From: Nocardiopsis sp. TSRI0078
Lineage (GTDB): Bacteria; Actinomycetota; Actinomycetes; Streptosporangiales; Streptosporangiaceae
DNA length: 64,000 nucleotides
Direction: 5' to 3'
Assembly (NCBI RefSeq): GCF_001905145.1
Contig: NZ_LWLB01000032.1
Span: 98,622-162,621, forward strand
Both the position numbers and the translations under genes were made by a program. The first letter of the stretch is position 1. Each line of letters begins with the position of its first letter. This document shows, piece after piece, positions 1 through 11,141 of the stretch. A model generated the notes under the pieces. The model saw nothing but the letters and a program-made list of their open reading frames with translations. It was not told the origin of the DNA and did not search any database.

Positions 1-1066
1 CCTGCTCCTCGGGAAGCAGCACCACCCGGCCGGGCAGCCAGTGCAGCAGGAACGACTCCACCTTGCGCGGACTGACGCGCATCGGCCGACCGCTGTCCAC
101 GTCGCAGCCGTGCGCGATGATGTGGTCGGCGCAGCGGCTGGCCGCGTAGGAGTCGGAGAGTTCGGCGGCCTCGTCCGAGGACAGGAAGCGGGCGGCCAGC
201 ACCGCCCGGCGGTCGCGCCGCCACACCGGAACGGGGCAGACCTCCACTCCCTCGGGAGGGGTGGGCAGCATCCGTATCCGTGCGTTGGCCAGCGCGAAGT
301 GCGCGGCCAGGGAGCCCCCGGTCAGGTCCGAGACCTTCAGCCCCACCAGCTCCACGGTCGGGCCCGAGGCCGGATCGCCCGAGGCGTCCACCGCCTGCTC
401 GGTGCGCTCCAGCGCCCGGGACAGCAGGGCGCGCGCCTCGGTCAGCTCGATCCGTGCGAACCGGGCGAACTCGTCCGCCTCGGCCCTCTCCCGGCACTGC
501 TCCAGCAGCTGGTCGACCTTGGTGGTCACCCAGGCGTCGCGCAGCACGCCGCCGCCGTTGTGGTCCAGGACCAGGATCAGCGCGTGCTCGGGCGGCAGCG
601 ACCCCGGGGCGCCGGGGCGGTCGCGGCTGAACACGCACACCACGTCGTCGGTGTCGCCGAACTGGTCGCTGCTGACGTAGGCGGCCACCGGGGTGACCGC
701 GCCGAGCTGGGAGGCCCACTCGGGCACCTGCAGGCCGCGATCCCGGAGTGCGATCATCCCCTGCTCGGCCAGGCTCCGCTGCGTGGACGAGGTGCCCAGC
801 GCGGTGATCGCCGCGAGCACGCCGAGCCCGGCGGGCTTGCCGGAGGCGGTGGCGTGTGCGATCAGTCCCTCGCCGAGCAGCCGCTCGACGTCCACACCGG
901 GGACCCGCTCACCCCACCAGGTGCCGAGCATCTCGCTGAAGGCCAGTTCGGCGTCGAGGGGGTGGCGCATGGCCAGCAGTGCTCTGGCGGCGCGCAGCAT
1001 CTCGTCGAAGACGGCGTCGGGCACCGGTTCGGGACCTGTGGGTGGAGGTGTCGGGGAGGGCACCAC
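1..1066 (-). CDS. conserved actinobacterial protein of unknown function (3' end outside window)
   Basis: Read leftwards and cut by the window edge, so about 355 N-terminal residues are visible and the C-terminus is missing. The frame is open throughout. It carries blocks I associate with a widespread uncharacterised actinobacterial family: MLGTWWGE near residue 46, a central DHNGGGVLRDAWVTTKVD stretch, and SPRKVESFLLHWLP close to the edge. No signal peptide, membrane segment or catalytic motif is evident, so it is probably cytoplasmic. The start is uncertain: GTG at 1066 is used here, an in-frame GTG at 1024 is equally possible, and neither has a strong ribosome binding site. The Pro-rich first 15 residues favour the later start. 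I assign no function. Confidence 0.7.
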   Translation of the reverse strand, partial: MVPSPTPPPTGPEPVPDAVFDEMLRAARALLAMRHPLDAELAFSEMLGTWWGERVPGVDVERLLGEGLIAHATASGKPAGLGVLAAITALGTSSTQRSLAEQGMIALRDRGLQVPEWASQLGAVTPVAAYVSSDQFGDTDDVVCVFSRDRPGAPGSLPPEHALILVLDHNGGGVLRDAWVTTKVDQLLEQCRERAEADEFARFARIELTEARALLSRALERTEQAVDASGDPASGPTVELVGLKVSDLTGGSLAAHFALANARIRMLPTPPEGVEVCPVPVWRRDRRAVLAARFLSSDEAAELSDSYAASRCADHIIAHGCDVDSGRPMRVSPRKVESFLLHWLPGRVVLLPEEQ

Positions 1067-1193
1067 CCGAGCGTATGCCAGCCCCGGGTATGGGATTGGC
1101 GTCCGGAGGGCTCCCGGACGGCTCCGTGTCGGCCGGCACACACGGGGCGCGGCTTCGGTGGCGGGCGGTCGGGCCCTCCCGGCGTCCGGTGGC

Positions 1194-1481
1194 TCAGCGC
1201 GGTCCGGGAACGGCGCGGTGGCCGGTGAACAGGGACGTTCCCGGCCTTCTCGACGCCTTCCTGACGGCCTGCGAGGGCGGTACGGAGTTCACCATCGCCT
1301 CCAGGTGCTCGCGGGCGACCCGCTCGACCAGGTGCGGTGTGACCGCGATGCCCAGGTGTTCGACGCAGTGCCAGGTGTCGCTGACGCAGCGATCGACGCA
1401 GCGGCGGGACAGCGCGCTGAACTCGTCGTGGAGCCGCGCCGATATCTGCCTGAGATCCTGGACCGGGAAGGTCTGGAGCAT
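1194..1481 (-). CDS. small helical protein, three-helix-bundle dimerization type
   Basis: A 95-residue protein. Residues 5-70 (QDLRQISARLHDEF, then EHLGIAVTPHLVERVAREHL) look like the short three-helix bundle proteins found in many copies in actinomycetes. The role of that family is unknown to me beyond presumed dimerization. An AGGGG lies 12 nt before the ATG. The C-terminal 25 residues are Arg/Pro-rich and look unstructured. It lies upstream of the truncated gene at 1-1066 on the same strand with a gap of about 130 bases, so the two could be co-transcribed. No frame on the opposite strand looks better. Confidence 0.5.
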   Translation of the reverse strand: MLQTFPVQDLRQISARLHDEFSALSRRCVDRCVSDTWHCVEHLGIAVTPHLVERVAREHLEAMVNSVPPSQAVRKASRRPGTSLFTGHRAVPGPR

Positions 1482-2074
1482 TCTTGCTCACACCCCTAGC
1501 TGAAGTATGGCCGGACGGTGACCTCCACCCATTCCACTTGTTCTGGACGGAGTGTCAACCCCTCTCCCGGCACGCTGTTGATAAAACCTCTGGGAAGTAT
1601 CGTTTACTTGAACACCACCATCACCCCAGGTCAACAAGGCGAAAAGGGCATTCCGGGCATATAACTTTCCTGTCGCGGAGGGTGGTGCGCAAGCCATCAT
1701 GAACACCCATAGCCCGGAATTAGCCGAAAACACGCCGGAGAAAGCCGAGGTCCACCTTGGGACAGGCGAACGGTGGCCTATTGTTTACCTTCCGTGCCCA
1801 TGGGCGGCGTCCCTTCCGTCGCGGACGGTGACCCGGCACGACGGCCGTTGCGTGCGGACGGGTGTGTCTTATGCTTGAGCCGTGACAGCGGCCGAGAGGA
1901 GTCATCGAGCGTGACTCCCGAGAGCCGCGGAGCCCCCCGATCACCTTCGGCGCCGCTTGTCTTTCGGTTTCCACGCCGTGGACGGTCCGCGTGGTCGACA
2001 GGGGCCGCGCGGTCCAGGCAGCACCCCCAACGAAACACGGATGGGGAATCGACGGTTCCGGAGGTGTCGAGCAG
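1482..2074. other. intergenic region with relatively AT-rich core
   Basis: About 590 bases between divergent genes. The part from roughly 1550 to 1790 is clearly less GC-rich than the surroundings, as expected for promoter DNA. Short frames on both strands here translate to low-complexity sequence with no family resemblance, and I do not call them genes. Confidence 0.5.
1848..1875 (+). promoter_or_regulatory. possible sigma-70-type promoter for the SpoIIE phosphatase gene
   Basis: TTGCGT (1848-1853) and TATGCT (1870-1875) are separated by 16 bases. The second fits TAnnnT. It is about 200 bases upstream of the proposed TTG start. This is a pattern match only. Confidence 0.3.
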
Positions 2075-4162
2075 TTGAGCGCCGAGACGTCCATTCCGCC
2101 GCCCCGGATCAGCGGGGCGCAACTCCCCGACGCGGTGCAGTCCCTTCTCACCGACTCCCCGGTCGGATTCGCCCTGCTCGACTCAGACGACGCCTTCAGC
2201 ACGGTCAACCAGCGGCTGGCCGCGGTCCTGGACCGCACCCCCGCCGAGTGCCTCGGCAGGACCCCCGGCGACCTGCTGGAGGAGAGCGGTGAGCGGGCCG
2301 CGGCCGCCGACCACCGCGCCTGCCTGGCCAGTGTGCGCGAGGACGGGCACGCCGTGCGCGACCGCCACCGCACCCGCTCCGGGCAGCTGTGGGACCTCAC
2401 CTGGTTCCCCGTCACCGAACCGGACACCGGCGACTCCTGCGTCGCCCTCATCGCCGTCCACGACGCCGGCCGGGGGGCCGGGCACGACGGCGCCCGCGTC
2501 GGCGCCGCCGCCCACCGCGACGAGCAGCGGCTGCGCGCCCTGCTGCACGCCGGCAACCAGATCGTCTGGACCGCCGGGCCCGGCGGCGACGTCCTCGAGG
2601 ACTGCCCCCAGTGGCGGGCCATCACCGGCCAGGACCTGGACCGCTACCTGGGCCGGGGGTGGCTGGAGGCCCTCCACCCCGACGACCGCGCCCGCGTCGA
2701 GCGCGCCTGGGACGACGCCGTCCTCGACGTCACCCCCTTCGACGCCATGTTCCGCGTGCGCACCTGCTCGGGCGGCTACGGCCACTACCGGGCCCGCGCC
2801 CACCCGATCATGGACGGCTCCCGGACCACCGAGTGGGTCGGGACCCTCGTCGACATCACCAACGAGCGCGAGGCCGACGAGCTCCGCCAGCGCCTGAACC
2901 AGCAGCTCAGCGAGGCGGCCATGCGCACCGCACGCCTGCAGAAGGCCACCTCCGACCTGGCCGAGGCGCTCACCGCCGACGAGGTGGTCAACGCCATGTC
3001 CGAGATCGGCCGCTCCGGCGTGGGCGCCGACCACACGTGCGTGGTCCTGATGGACCGCGCACGCCTTCGGCTGCGCACCATCGCCGCCGAGCACGCCCAC
3101 CAGCTGCCCAGGTCCGCCTTCCCGACCGACCACCCCGACATCGCGGCCAGGGCGATCGCCGACAGGCTGCCCCGCCTGGCCGCCGACCCGGCCGAGCTCT
3201 CCGAGCTGCTCGACGGCGCCCCCGAGGTCGACGAACTCGTCCGGTCCACGCCGGAGAGGGCCTGGGTCGCGCTGCCGATGATGGCCGCGGGCCACCCCAT
3301 CGGCGCGCTGCGCTTCGCCTTCTCGTCCCCCAGGAGGGTCACCGACGAGGAGCGCGTGTTCCTGGAGGCCCTGGCCGGACAGTGCGCGCTGGCCATCGGC
3401 CGCGCCGTCCTCTATGAGCAGGAGCACAGCACCGCCGTGGAGCTCCAGCGCAGCCTGCTGCCCGAGGAGCTGCCGGAGGTGCGCGGGGTGCGCCTGGCCG
3501 CCTACTACCGGTCCGGATCGCAGAACGTGCAGGTCGGCGGCGACTGGTACGACGCCTTCCCGCTGCCCGACGGCCGCGTCGCCGGGGTGCTGGGCGACGT
3601 CATGGGCAAGGGCATCCAGGCCGCGGCCGGGATGAGCCGCATCCGCAACGCGCTGCGCGCCCTGGCGTTCTCCATGCCCGAGCCCGCCGACGTCCTCACC
3701 GGGCTGGATCGCATGTTCTCGGCCACGGAGGGTATGGACCAGGTGACCACCCTGGTCTACTTCGTGCTGGACCCGGTCACCGGCCAGCTCGACCTCAGCA
3801 ACGCAGGGCACCTTCCGCCGCTGGTGGTGGCGGGAAGCGCCGGTCCGTCCCTGCTCGACACCGACCCCGACACGCCGCTCGGGGTCAGCTCCGCGCGAGG
3901 CCACCACAAATTCTTCGTGCAACCCGGTAACACCGTCGTCCTGTATTCCGATGGACTGGTTGAGAACCGCAAGCGGTCCGTCGACTCCGGACTCGACGAG
4001 CTCGTCGACGTGGCGTCGTCGGCTCCTCCGGAGGTGGTGGGCGATTCACAGCAGATGCTGGAGTACCTTGTTGAGAGCATGCTCGATGGGTATGAGCAGG
4101 ACGATGACGTCACTCTGCTCGCCGTTCAGCTTCCGGTGATCGATTCCGTGTCGGAGCGGTAG
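2075..4162 (+). CDS. PAS-PAS-GAF-SpoIIE/PP2C protein phosphatase
   Basis: A 695-residue cytoplasmic sensor phosphatase. Domains in order: a PAS domain (about 15-110, starting near SPVGFALLDSDDAF), a second PAS domain (about 165-285, with HPDDRARVERAWDDAV), a GAF domain (about 300-460) and a C-terminal SpoIIE-type PP2C domain (about 475-690) with GGDWYDAFPLPDGRVAG, GDVMGKGIQAA and the NAGHLPP motif. The acidic metal-binding residues are present. Proteins of this class dephosphorylate anti-sigma-factor antagonists in response to bound ligands or redox state. The start is inferred as TTG at 2075, with GGAGG at 2060-2064 at good spacing; a longer GTG start at 1991 is in frame but has no ribosome site. 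It sits directly upstream of the principal sigma factor gene, but no kinase, anti-sigma or antagonist gene is nearby, so its partner is unknown. Confidence 0.88.
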   Translation: MSAETSIPPPRISGAQLPDAVQSLLTDSPVGFALLDSDDAFSTVNQRLAAVLDRTPAECLGRTPGDLLEESGERAAAADHRACLASVREDGHAVRDRHRTRSGQLWDLTWFPVTEPDTGDSCVALIAVHDAGRGAGHDGARVGAAAHRDEQRLRALLHAGNQIVWTAGPGGDVLEDCPQWRAITGQDLDRYLGRGWLEALHPDDRARVERAWDDAVLDVTPFDAMFRVRTCSGGYGHYRARAHPIMDGSRTTEWVGTLVDITNEREADELRQRLNQQLSEAAMRTARLQKATSDLAEALTADEVVNAMSEIGRSGVGADHTCVVLMDRARLRLRTIAAEHAHQLPRSAFPTDHPDIAARAIADRLPRLAADPAELSELLDGAPEVDELVRSTPERAWVALPMMAAGHPIGALRFAFSSPRRVTDEERVFLEALAGQCALAIGRAVLYEQEHSTAVELQRSLLPEELPEVRGVRLAAYYRSGSQNVQVGGDWYDAFPLPDGRVAGVLGDVMGKGIQAAAGMSRIRNALRALAFSMPEPADVLTGLDRMFSATEGMDQVTTLVYFVLDPVTGQLDLSNAGHLPPLVVAGSAGPSLLDTDPDTPLGVSSARGHHKFFVQPGNTVVLYSDGLVENRKRSVDSGLDELVDVASSAPPEVVGDSQQMLEYLVESMLDGYEQDDDVTLLAVQLPVIDSVSER

Positions 4163-4297
4163 CACCGGTTCGCGGCGGAGCGGCGGACCGGCGGTAGACC
4201 GACAGCGACCGTACGAACAAGTCCATTGCCTTGCCTACAGTGAAGAAGCCGTTCCGCCCCGCGATGCGGGGGTGATCCTCTGCGGGGATGACCTCCC

Positions 4298-4348
4298 GGA
4301 GCGCATACGCTTGAGGGGGCCGACCCCCCGGGGAGCGCATACGCTTGA
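4298..4348. repeat. 17-bp direct repeat flanking a G/C hairpin upstream of the sigma factor gene
   Basis: GGAGCGCATACGCTTGA occurs at 4298-4314 and again, identical, at 4332-4348. Between them is GGGGGCCGACCCCCC, able to form a short hairpin. Each repeat contains TACGCT, a TAnnnT-type -10 box, at 4306-4311 and 4340-4345. No convincing -35 accompanies either copy. The repeats lie 130-180 bases before the sigma factor start, so they may be tandem promoters or a protein-binding site. Confidence 0.7.
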
Positions 4349-4479
4349 AAGACCAACGGCTTCCCCGCCCCAGTGGGGACGATCCCAGGCCGCAGGTGGG
4401 AGAGGGCGCGGTGCCCGGTCCCGGCCAGGCGGACCACCGGGTCCGACAATCTCGCCACACGTCCGTTCGAGAGGTGTTT

Positions 4480-6177
4480 GTGTCATCTGCCAGTTCGACT
4501 CGCTCGAAGCAGTCCGAGTCACTGCAAGAGCCCGTCATTCAGCAGCTGATCGAGCGTGGGCGGTCCCAGGGCTTTCTTGAGCCCGAGGACGTGCGCCGTG
4601 CCTTCGAAGAGGCCGAAATCCCGATGTCGCAGGCGCAGTCCGTGCTCCGCAGCCTCGCGAAGGAAGGCGTGACCGTACTCGTCCCCGAGTCGGCCTCCTC
4701 CCGGCGCAAGGCGCCGCGGCGCAAGCCGGCGGCCACGCGGTCCACCTCGACCAGGTCCACCAAGGCCGCGACGGCCGGCGGTGCGGCCAAGCCCGCGCGC
4801 GCCGCGGCGGCCAAGGAGCAGCCCGAGACGGTCACCGCGGTGGTCGACTCCGTCGCCGAGGCCGTCGAGGAGGCCGAGGGCCCCGCCCGGAAGCCGGCCA
4901 GGAAGGCCCCCGCCAAGAAGACCACCACCGCCAGGAAGGCCGCGCCGAAGAAGGCCGCGGCCAAGAAGACCGCCGCCAAGGGCCCGGCCAAGGCCGCCGG
5001 AACCAAGAAGGCGACGGCCAAGAAGGACCTCGAACTCGCGGCGGACGGCGAGTACACCGAGGACGAGGACGGCCTGGACGACCTCGAGCACACCGGCGCC
5101 GAGCTGGAGCTGGTCGAGGACACCCCGGACCCGGCGGACAAGGATGCCAAGCCCGCCAAGCCCGAGGCCGTGGGTGCTCCCGTCAAGCCCGCCAACGAGG
5201 ACGAGTCGTTCGTCCTCTACGACGATGACGACGACGCCCCGGCGGCGCAGGTCGTCGCGGCGGGCGCGACGGCGGACCCGGTCAAGGACTACCTCAAGCA
5301 GATCGGCAAGGTCCCGCTGCTCAACGCCGAGCAGGAGGTCGAGCTGGCCAAGCGCATCGAGGCCGGCCTCTTCGCCGAGGAGAAGCTGTCCGAGGAGGGC
5401 GAGCTCCTCACCTTCGAGCTGCGCGACGAGCTGGAGTGGATCGCCGAGGACGGCGGCCGCGCCAAGAAGCACCTGCTGGAGGCCAACCTCCGCCTGGTGG
5501 TGTCGCTGGCCAAGCGCTACACCGGCCGCGGCATGCTGTTCCTGGACCTGATCCAGGAGGGCAACCTCGGTCTGATCCGCGCGGTGGAGAAGTTCGACTA
5601 CACCAAGGGCTTCAAGTTCTCGACCTACGCGACGTGGTGGATCCGCCAGGCGATCACCCGCGCCATGGCCGACCAGGCGCGCACCATCCGCATCCCGGTG
5701 CACATGGTCGAGGTCATCAACAAGCTGGCCCGCGTGCAGCGCCAGATGCTCCAGGACCTGGGCCGCGAGCCCACCCCGGAGGAGCTGGCCAAGGAACTCG
5801 ACATGACCCCCGAGAAGGTCGTCGAGGTCCAAAAGTACGGGCGCGAGCCGATCTCCCTGCACACCCCGCTGGGCGAGGACGGCGACAGCGAGTTCGGTGA
5901 CCTGATCGAGGACTCCGAGGCCATCCAGCCGGGCGAGGCGGTCAGCTTCACGCTGCTGCAGGAGCAGCTGCACTCGGTGCTGGACACGCTGTCCGAGCGT
6001 GAGGCGGGCGTGGTGTCCATGCGCTTCGGGCTCACCGACGGCCAGCCGAAGACTTTAGACGAGATCGGCAAGGTCTACGGAGTCACCCGGGAACGCATCC
6101 GGCAGATCGAGAGCAAGACGATGTCGAAGCTCCGTCACCCGTCGCGTTCGCAGGTACTCCGCGACTACCTGGACTAG
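4480..6177 (+). CDS. sigA: principal RNA polymerase sigma factor (HrdB/SigA/RpoD type)
   Basis: A 565-residue group 1 sigma factor that directs RNA polymerase to housekeeping promoters. The N-terminus resembles HrdB ([22 protein letters not shown]). A Lys/Ala-rich region (about 70-190) and an acidic stretch follow. Region 1.2 begins at [16 protein letters not shown], region 2 contains [36 protein letters not shown] and [15 protein letters not shown], and region 4 has the helix-turn-helix [20 protein letters not shown]. Both core-binding and promoter-recognition parts are complete. The start is GTG at 4480 with AGAGG five bases upstream; a longer frame from 4345 exists but its extra residues resemble nothing and lack a ribosome site. 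A strong terminator follows at 6262-6304. Confidence 0.97.
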   Translation: MSSASSTRSKQSESLQEPVIQQLIERGRSQGFLEPEDVRRAFEEAEIPMSQAQSVLRSLAKEGVTVLVPESASSRRKAPRRKPAATRSTSTRSTKAATAGGAAKPARAAAAKEQPETVTAVVDSVAEAVEEAEGPARKPARKAPAKKTTTARKAAPKKAAAKKTAAKGPAKAAGTKKATAKKDLELAADGEYTEDEDGLDDLEHTGAELELVEDTPDPADKDAKPAKPEAVGAPVKPANEDESFVLYDDDDDAPAAQVVAAGATADPVKDYLKQIGKVPLLNAEQEVELAKRIEAGLFAEEKLSEEGELLTFELRDELEWIAEDGGRAKKHLLEANLRLVVSLAKRYTGRGMLFLDLIQEGNLGLIRAVEKFDYTKGFKFSTYATWWIRQAITRAMADQARTIRIPVHMVEVINKLARVQRQMLQDLGREPTPEELAKELDMTPEKVVEVQKYGREPISLHTPLGEDGDSEFGDLIEDSEAIQPGEAVSFTLLQEQLHSVLDTLSEREAGVVSMRFGLTDGQPKTLDEIGKVYGVTRERIRQIESKTMSKLRHPSRSQVLRDYLD

Positions 6178-6261
6178 TCCTTCCAGGTGGCGGCCGGCCC
6201 GCTCCGCGCCCTGAGGGTGCCGAGCCGAGAGTGGCCGGGGACCCACGAGGACCGACCCGTT

Positions 6262-6304
6262 CCCGGTGTGCCGCCTCGCCCTGTGGGCGGGACGGCACAC
6301 CGGG
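6262..6304 (+). terminator. terminator of the principal sigma factor gene
   Basis: CCCGGTGTGCCG (6262-6273) and its exact reverse complement CGGCACACCGGG (6293-6304) enclose a loop in which CGCCC/GGGCG can also pair. This gives a 12-bp perfect stem about 85 bases after the stop codon. There is no T-run, as is common in actinomycetes. Confidence 0.8.
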
Positions 6305-6608
6305 TTCCGGTGCCCCCATGGTCCGCGCGGGTGTGGCGACTCCCGCGTGTGCCGGAGCATCCCCCGTGGTGCTCCGGGGCGTCCCCCGTGTTCCGGGGCG
6401 CCGCTGCGCCCGTAGCCGGAACGCCGTGTCATCCATCCGACGGTGACCATGCTGCCGCACGCACTGTAGGTGCGGGATAAAGTCGCGATATCGAGTCGTT
6501 ATATTACGGGGAGTGGCAGGTGGCCGCTCCCCGTCGGCGTGCCCGGACGCCTGTGCCTCGCGGCCTGCGCCGGGTCCTCCCCTCGGAGAGGACCCCGGCC
6601 CCGGACCT
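6305..6608. other. convergent intergenic region with further small hairpins
   Basis: Lies between the 3' ends of the sigma factor gene and yaaA. CCGGAGCA (6352-6359) pairs with TGCTCCGG (6370-6377), and a CCCCG/CGGGG hairpin follows near 6382. The TCCCCCGTG element occurs twice. A short AT-rich stretch with the palindrome CGATATCG lies near 6486. No coding frame is convincing. Confidence 0.5.
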
Positions 6609-7355
6609 TCAGCCGCGGACGATGACGTTCAGCACGCGCGGGTCGGGCAGCTCCACGGTGTGCCCCAGGTCGCGCAGGGCGGCCGCCAGCTCCTCGGGAG
6701 TGGAGGCGTCCACACCCTCCACGAGCAGGGAGCGGGCGATGTCGCCCCGGGTGGCCTTGGCCATGTGGCTGACCACCGAGCGTTTGACGGCCCCGTCCAC
6801 GACGCGCTCGCGCAGCACCTTGACGGCGACGCCGTTGCGGGGGGCGAACGCGGCGGCGTAGGCCGCCGAGCGGCAGTCGACCAGGAGACGGTCCCCGACC
6901 AGCTCGCCCAGGGGCGCGGACAGCTCGCGGCGCCAGTAGGCGCCCAGACCGCCCAGGGGCGGCAGCTTCACGCCCATGGACAGGCGGTACGGGGGAATCC
7001 GGTCGGTGGGGCCGACCACGCCCCACAGGCCGGAGAAGACGAGGACCCGCCCGGCCGCGTCCGGGAGGTCGGGCAGTCCGAGCCGGTCGTAGAGCACACC
7101 CGTGTACAGGTCGGCGGCGCGCAGCGTCGGCGCGGTGGCCAGGTCCAGGTTGCGCTTGAGGGCGTCGGCCTGGGTGGGGCCGATCCCCAGGACGTCCATG
7201 GCGGTGTCCGCGGGTCCCGCGCACAGCTCCGTCAGCGCGGCCACGACCCTCTCGCGGGCCCCGGCCAGCTCCGGGAGGGTCAGTGCCCCCGGGTCCAGGC
7301 TCGGCCCCTCACCTGAGGTGGCCTTGCCCTCGGACGGCGGCAGCAGGACGATCAT
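6609..7355 (-). CDS. yaaA: peroxide stress protein YaaA (DUF328/UPF0246)
   Basis: A 248-residue member of the YaaA family, whose E. coli relative limits intracellular iron during hydrogen peroxide stress and has a DNA-binding fold. Diagnostic features are the N-terminal LLPPSEGK motif (residues 4-11), VFSGLWGVVGPTDRIPPYRLSM in mid-protein (cited as two adjoining blocks, VFSGLWGVV and PTDRIPPYRLSM) and the KVLRERVV and MAKATRGDIAR blocks near the C-terminus. The ATG at 7355 places the family motif at the expected distance, so upstream extension of the frame is not used. It is divergent from the GNAT gene at 7488, with about 130 bases between them. Confidence 0.93.
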   Translation of the reverse strand: MIVLLPPSEGKATSGEGPSLDPGALTLPELAGARERVVAALTELCAGPADTAMDVLGIGPTQADALKRNLDLATAPTLRAADLYTGVLYDRLGLPDLPDAAGRVLVFSGLWGVVGPTDRIPPYRLSMGVKLPPLGGLGAYWRRELSAPLGELVGDRLLVDCRSAAYAAAFAPRNGVAVKVLRERVVDGAVKRSVVSHMAKATRGDIARSLLVEGVDASTPEELAAALRDLGHTVELPDPRVLNVIVRG

Positions 7356-7487
7356 GGTGCGGACTCCCAGGTGGACGCGGGTTCTGTGTGCCCGCCCATG
7401 GTAGGGCGGCTCGTGCGCGGGCCGGGGCGGCCCTCTCCCCGCGCGGGCCTGCGGATAGCATCGCTGCTTCCGACGAAGGGAGCGGGG

Positions 7488-8135
7488 ATGCACGAGTGGG
7501 CGCGGCGGGTGACGCGGGACTGGCCGCCCTTCGAGGTGGAGGAGCGCGGCGGATGGCGCTTCGGGTTCGCCGAGGGGATCACCAAGCGGGCCAACTGCGC
7601 GCTGGTGACGGACCCCGGCGCGGACGTGGCCGAGGTCACCGCCTACTACACCGGGCGCGGGGTGCGGCCCTGCGTGCAGGTGTGGCCGGGGGAGGAGGAG
7701 GTCGACCGGCGCCTGGCCGGGCACGGGTACGCGGTGGTGGAGCCCACACTGGTCCTGGCCCGCGATCTCGATGAGCCCCCCGAGTCCCCCGGGACGTCCT
7801 CGGTCTCGACCGTGCCCGGAGCGGCCTGGTCGGGACTGGACGTCACGCGCATCCTCGGCCGGGTCGACGCCGCCTACGCCACCGCCGAAGGCGGCAGGGG
7901 CGCCGCGGTGCTGGACGGGGAGTCGGTGGGCGTCTGCGCCATGTTCACCGAGCCCGGGGCGCGGGGCAGGGGCGTGGCCACCGGGATCCTGGCCGACCTG
8001 CTGCGCTGGTCCCACGACAAGGGCGCGCGCAGGGCCTATCTGTGCGTGGTCGCGGACAACGCCCCGGCCCTGCGCCTGTACGAGCGGGCGGGGTTCACCA
8101 GGGTCTCCGGCTACCACAGCCGGGTCCTGGGCTGA
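7488..8135 (+). CDS. GNAT-family N-acetyltransferase
   Basis: A 215-residue cytoplasmic acetyltransferase. The C-terminal half has the acetyl-CoA-binding signature EPGARGRGVATGILADLL (motif A, R/Q-x-x-G-x-A) followed by YLCVVADNAPALRLYERAGF (motif B). The N-terminal half (WPPFEVEERGGWRFGFAEG) resembles the substrate-binding part of the FR47-like subgroup. ATG at 7488 is preceded by GAAGGGAGCGGGG. The substrate is not predictable from sequence or from its neighbours. Confidence 0.88.
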   Translation: MHEWARRVTRDWPPFEVEERGGWRFGFAEGITKRANCALVTDPGADVAEVTAYYTGRGVRPCVQVWPGEEEVDRRLAGHGYAVVEPTLVLARDLDEPPESPGTSSVSTVPGAAWSGLDVTRILGRVDAAYATAEGGRGAAVLDGESVGVCAMFTEPGARGRGVATGILADLLRWSHDKGARRAYLCVVADNAPALRLYERAGFTRVSGYHSRVLG

Positions 8136-8157
8136 CGGGTCCGGCCCGGACGAGCGC

Positions 8158-8188
8158 GAGGGCGGCGGTTCGGTGAACCGCCGCCCTC
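8158..8188. terminator. bidirectional terminator between converging genes
   Basis: GAGGGCGGCGGTTC (8158-8171), loop GGT, then GAACCGCCGCCCTC (8175-8188): a perfect 14-bp stem. It sits between the stop codons of the GNAT gene (+) and the small zinc protein gene (-). Confidence 0.88.
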
Positions 8189-8203
8189 GTCCCGTTCGTG
8201 TGG

Positions 8204-8422
8204 CTAACGCTCGTCCGTCTTGCTCTCGTGAAGCTTGTCGGTCTCGTCCTGGATGTCCGAGGCGATCTTGCGGAGAGAGTCATCGTGCTTGCGCATGTGG
8301 TGCGCGCAGAACAGCAGTTCACCGCCGGAGTTCAGCAGCACCCGGACATAAGCCTGTGCACCACAGCGGTCGCAACGGTCAGCAGCCGTCAGCGGCTGGG
8401 TGGGGGCAAGGGTTCCAGTCAC
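8204..8422 (-). CDS. small zinc-ribbon-like protein (DUF7455 type)
   Basis: A 72-residue protein with a metal-binding pattern: CDRCGAQAYVRV near residue 17 and LLFCAHHMRKH near residue 36, giving two Cys plus Cys-x-His-His. This small actinobacterial family is known to me from the interval between the principal sigma factor gene and parE, which is its position here. Function is unknown. The GTG start has GAGG 10-12 bases upstream. Confidence 0.85.
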   Translation of the reverse strand: MTGTLAPTQPLTAADRCDRCGAQAYVRVLLNSGGELLFCAHHMRKHDDSLRKIASDIQDETDKLHESKTDER

Positions 8423-8796
8423 TTCGCCATCCTCAATACTCGGCGTTAGTCACCTCTGACAACATCTAACCCGACCAAGACGTTCCCAACCCGGGCCCGT
8501 GTACGCCGACAGCGGAATCTGCCTGGTTGGTGCCCTGATGTGGGGCTTTCGGCCTCGACGTCGTCTCTAGTGCTTGTTGTACCCGTATGGAGGGGGTGCA
8601 TCCCCGGAAAGAAGGAGCATCCAGGCCGCATCCACCAGAGGTGGTAGTCTCGCGCGGGGCAGGCTCCCGTCCTCCCGCCGGGTCCGGCGGTAGCAAGCGA
8701 CCGGCACGCCGCCCCCTATCGTCAGTGCGGCGCGGTACAAAGGGCACGCACCGCATCAGCGCCCCTGATGGCCCTCAATACGCAGGAGATGTCCGA
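8423..8796. other. intergenic region upstream of parE
   Basis: About 370 bases between the divergent DUF7455 and parE genes. It must hold both promoters. GGTACAAAG near 8732 could include a -10 box, but no -35 partner is convincing. No coding frame here resembles a protein family. Confidence 0.4.
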
Positions 8797-10902
<2,106 letters not shown>

Positions 10903-10904
10903 CG

Positions 10905-11081
10905 GACCGGCCGGAACCGTTGCGCCAGTACTTTCCTCGGTCCAGCACGGATTTCCGGGACTGGTCGCAGGAGGGGTTGGACGGGGTGGCCGCCGAGCTC
11001 AACGGCCGTCCCCGTCAGACCCTGGGCCGGGCCACCCCGGCCGAGGCCCTCAACAGGTTCCTCGTTGCCACAACCACTTGA
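10905..11081 (+). pseudogene. relic of an IS30-family transposase (C-terminal end only)
   Basis: Immediately after parE, an uninterrupted frame encodes LRQYFPRSSTDF, then VAAELNGRPRQTLG and ATPAEALNRFL, and stops at 11081. This is the typical C-terminus of IS30-family DDE transposases (the NxRPRKTLGxxTPAE block). The rest of the gene and any start codon are absent. No clear inverted terminal repeat was found. Insertion was presumably followed by deletion. Confidence 0.82.
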
Positions 11082-11141
11082 CCACCCCAAGGCGTCGAAC
11101 CTCGCTGTAAGTACAAGAGCAACTGGTGCGGCATGGTGGTG

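Noticed and set aside
1-1066. Assigning the truncated first gene to DUF4192
   Set aside because: The hallmark N-terminal blocks of DUF4192 are absent; the sequence fits a different uncharacterised actinobacterial family.
1484-1733. Short frames on both strands in the intergenic region before the phosphatase gene
   Set aside because: The translations (72 and 81 codons) show no domain or ribosome site, and the DNA is locally AT-rich as expected for promoters.
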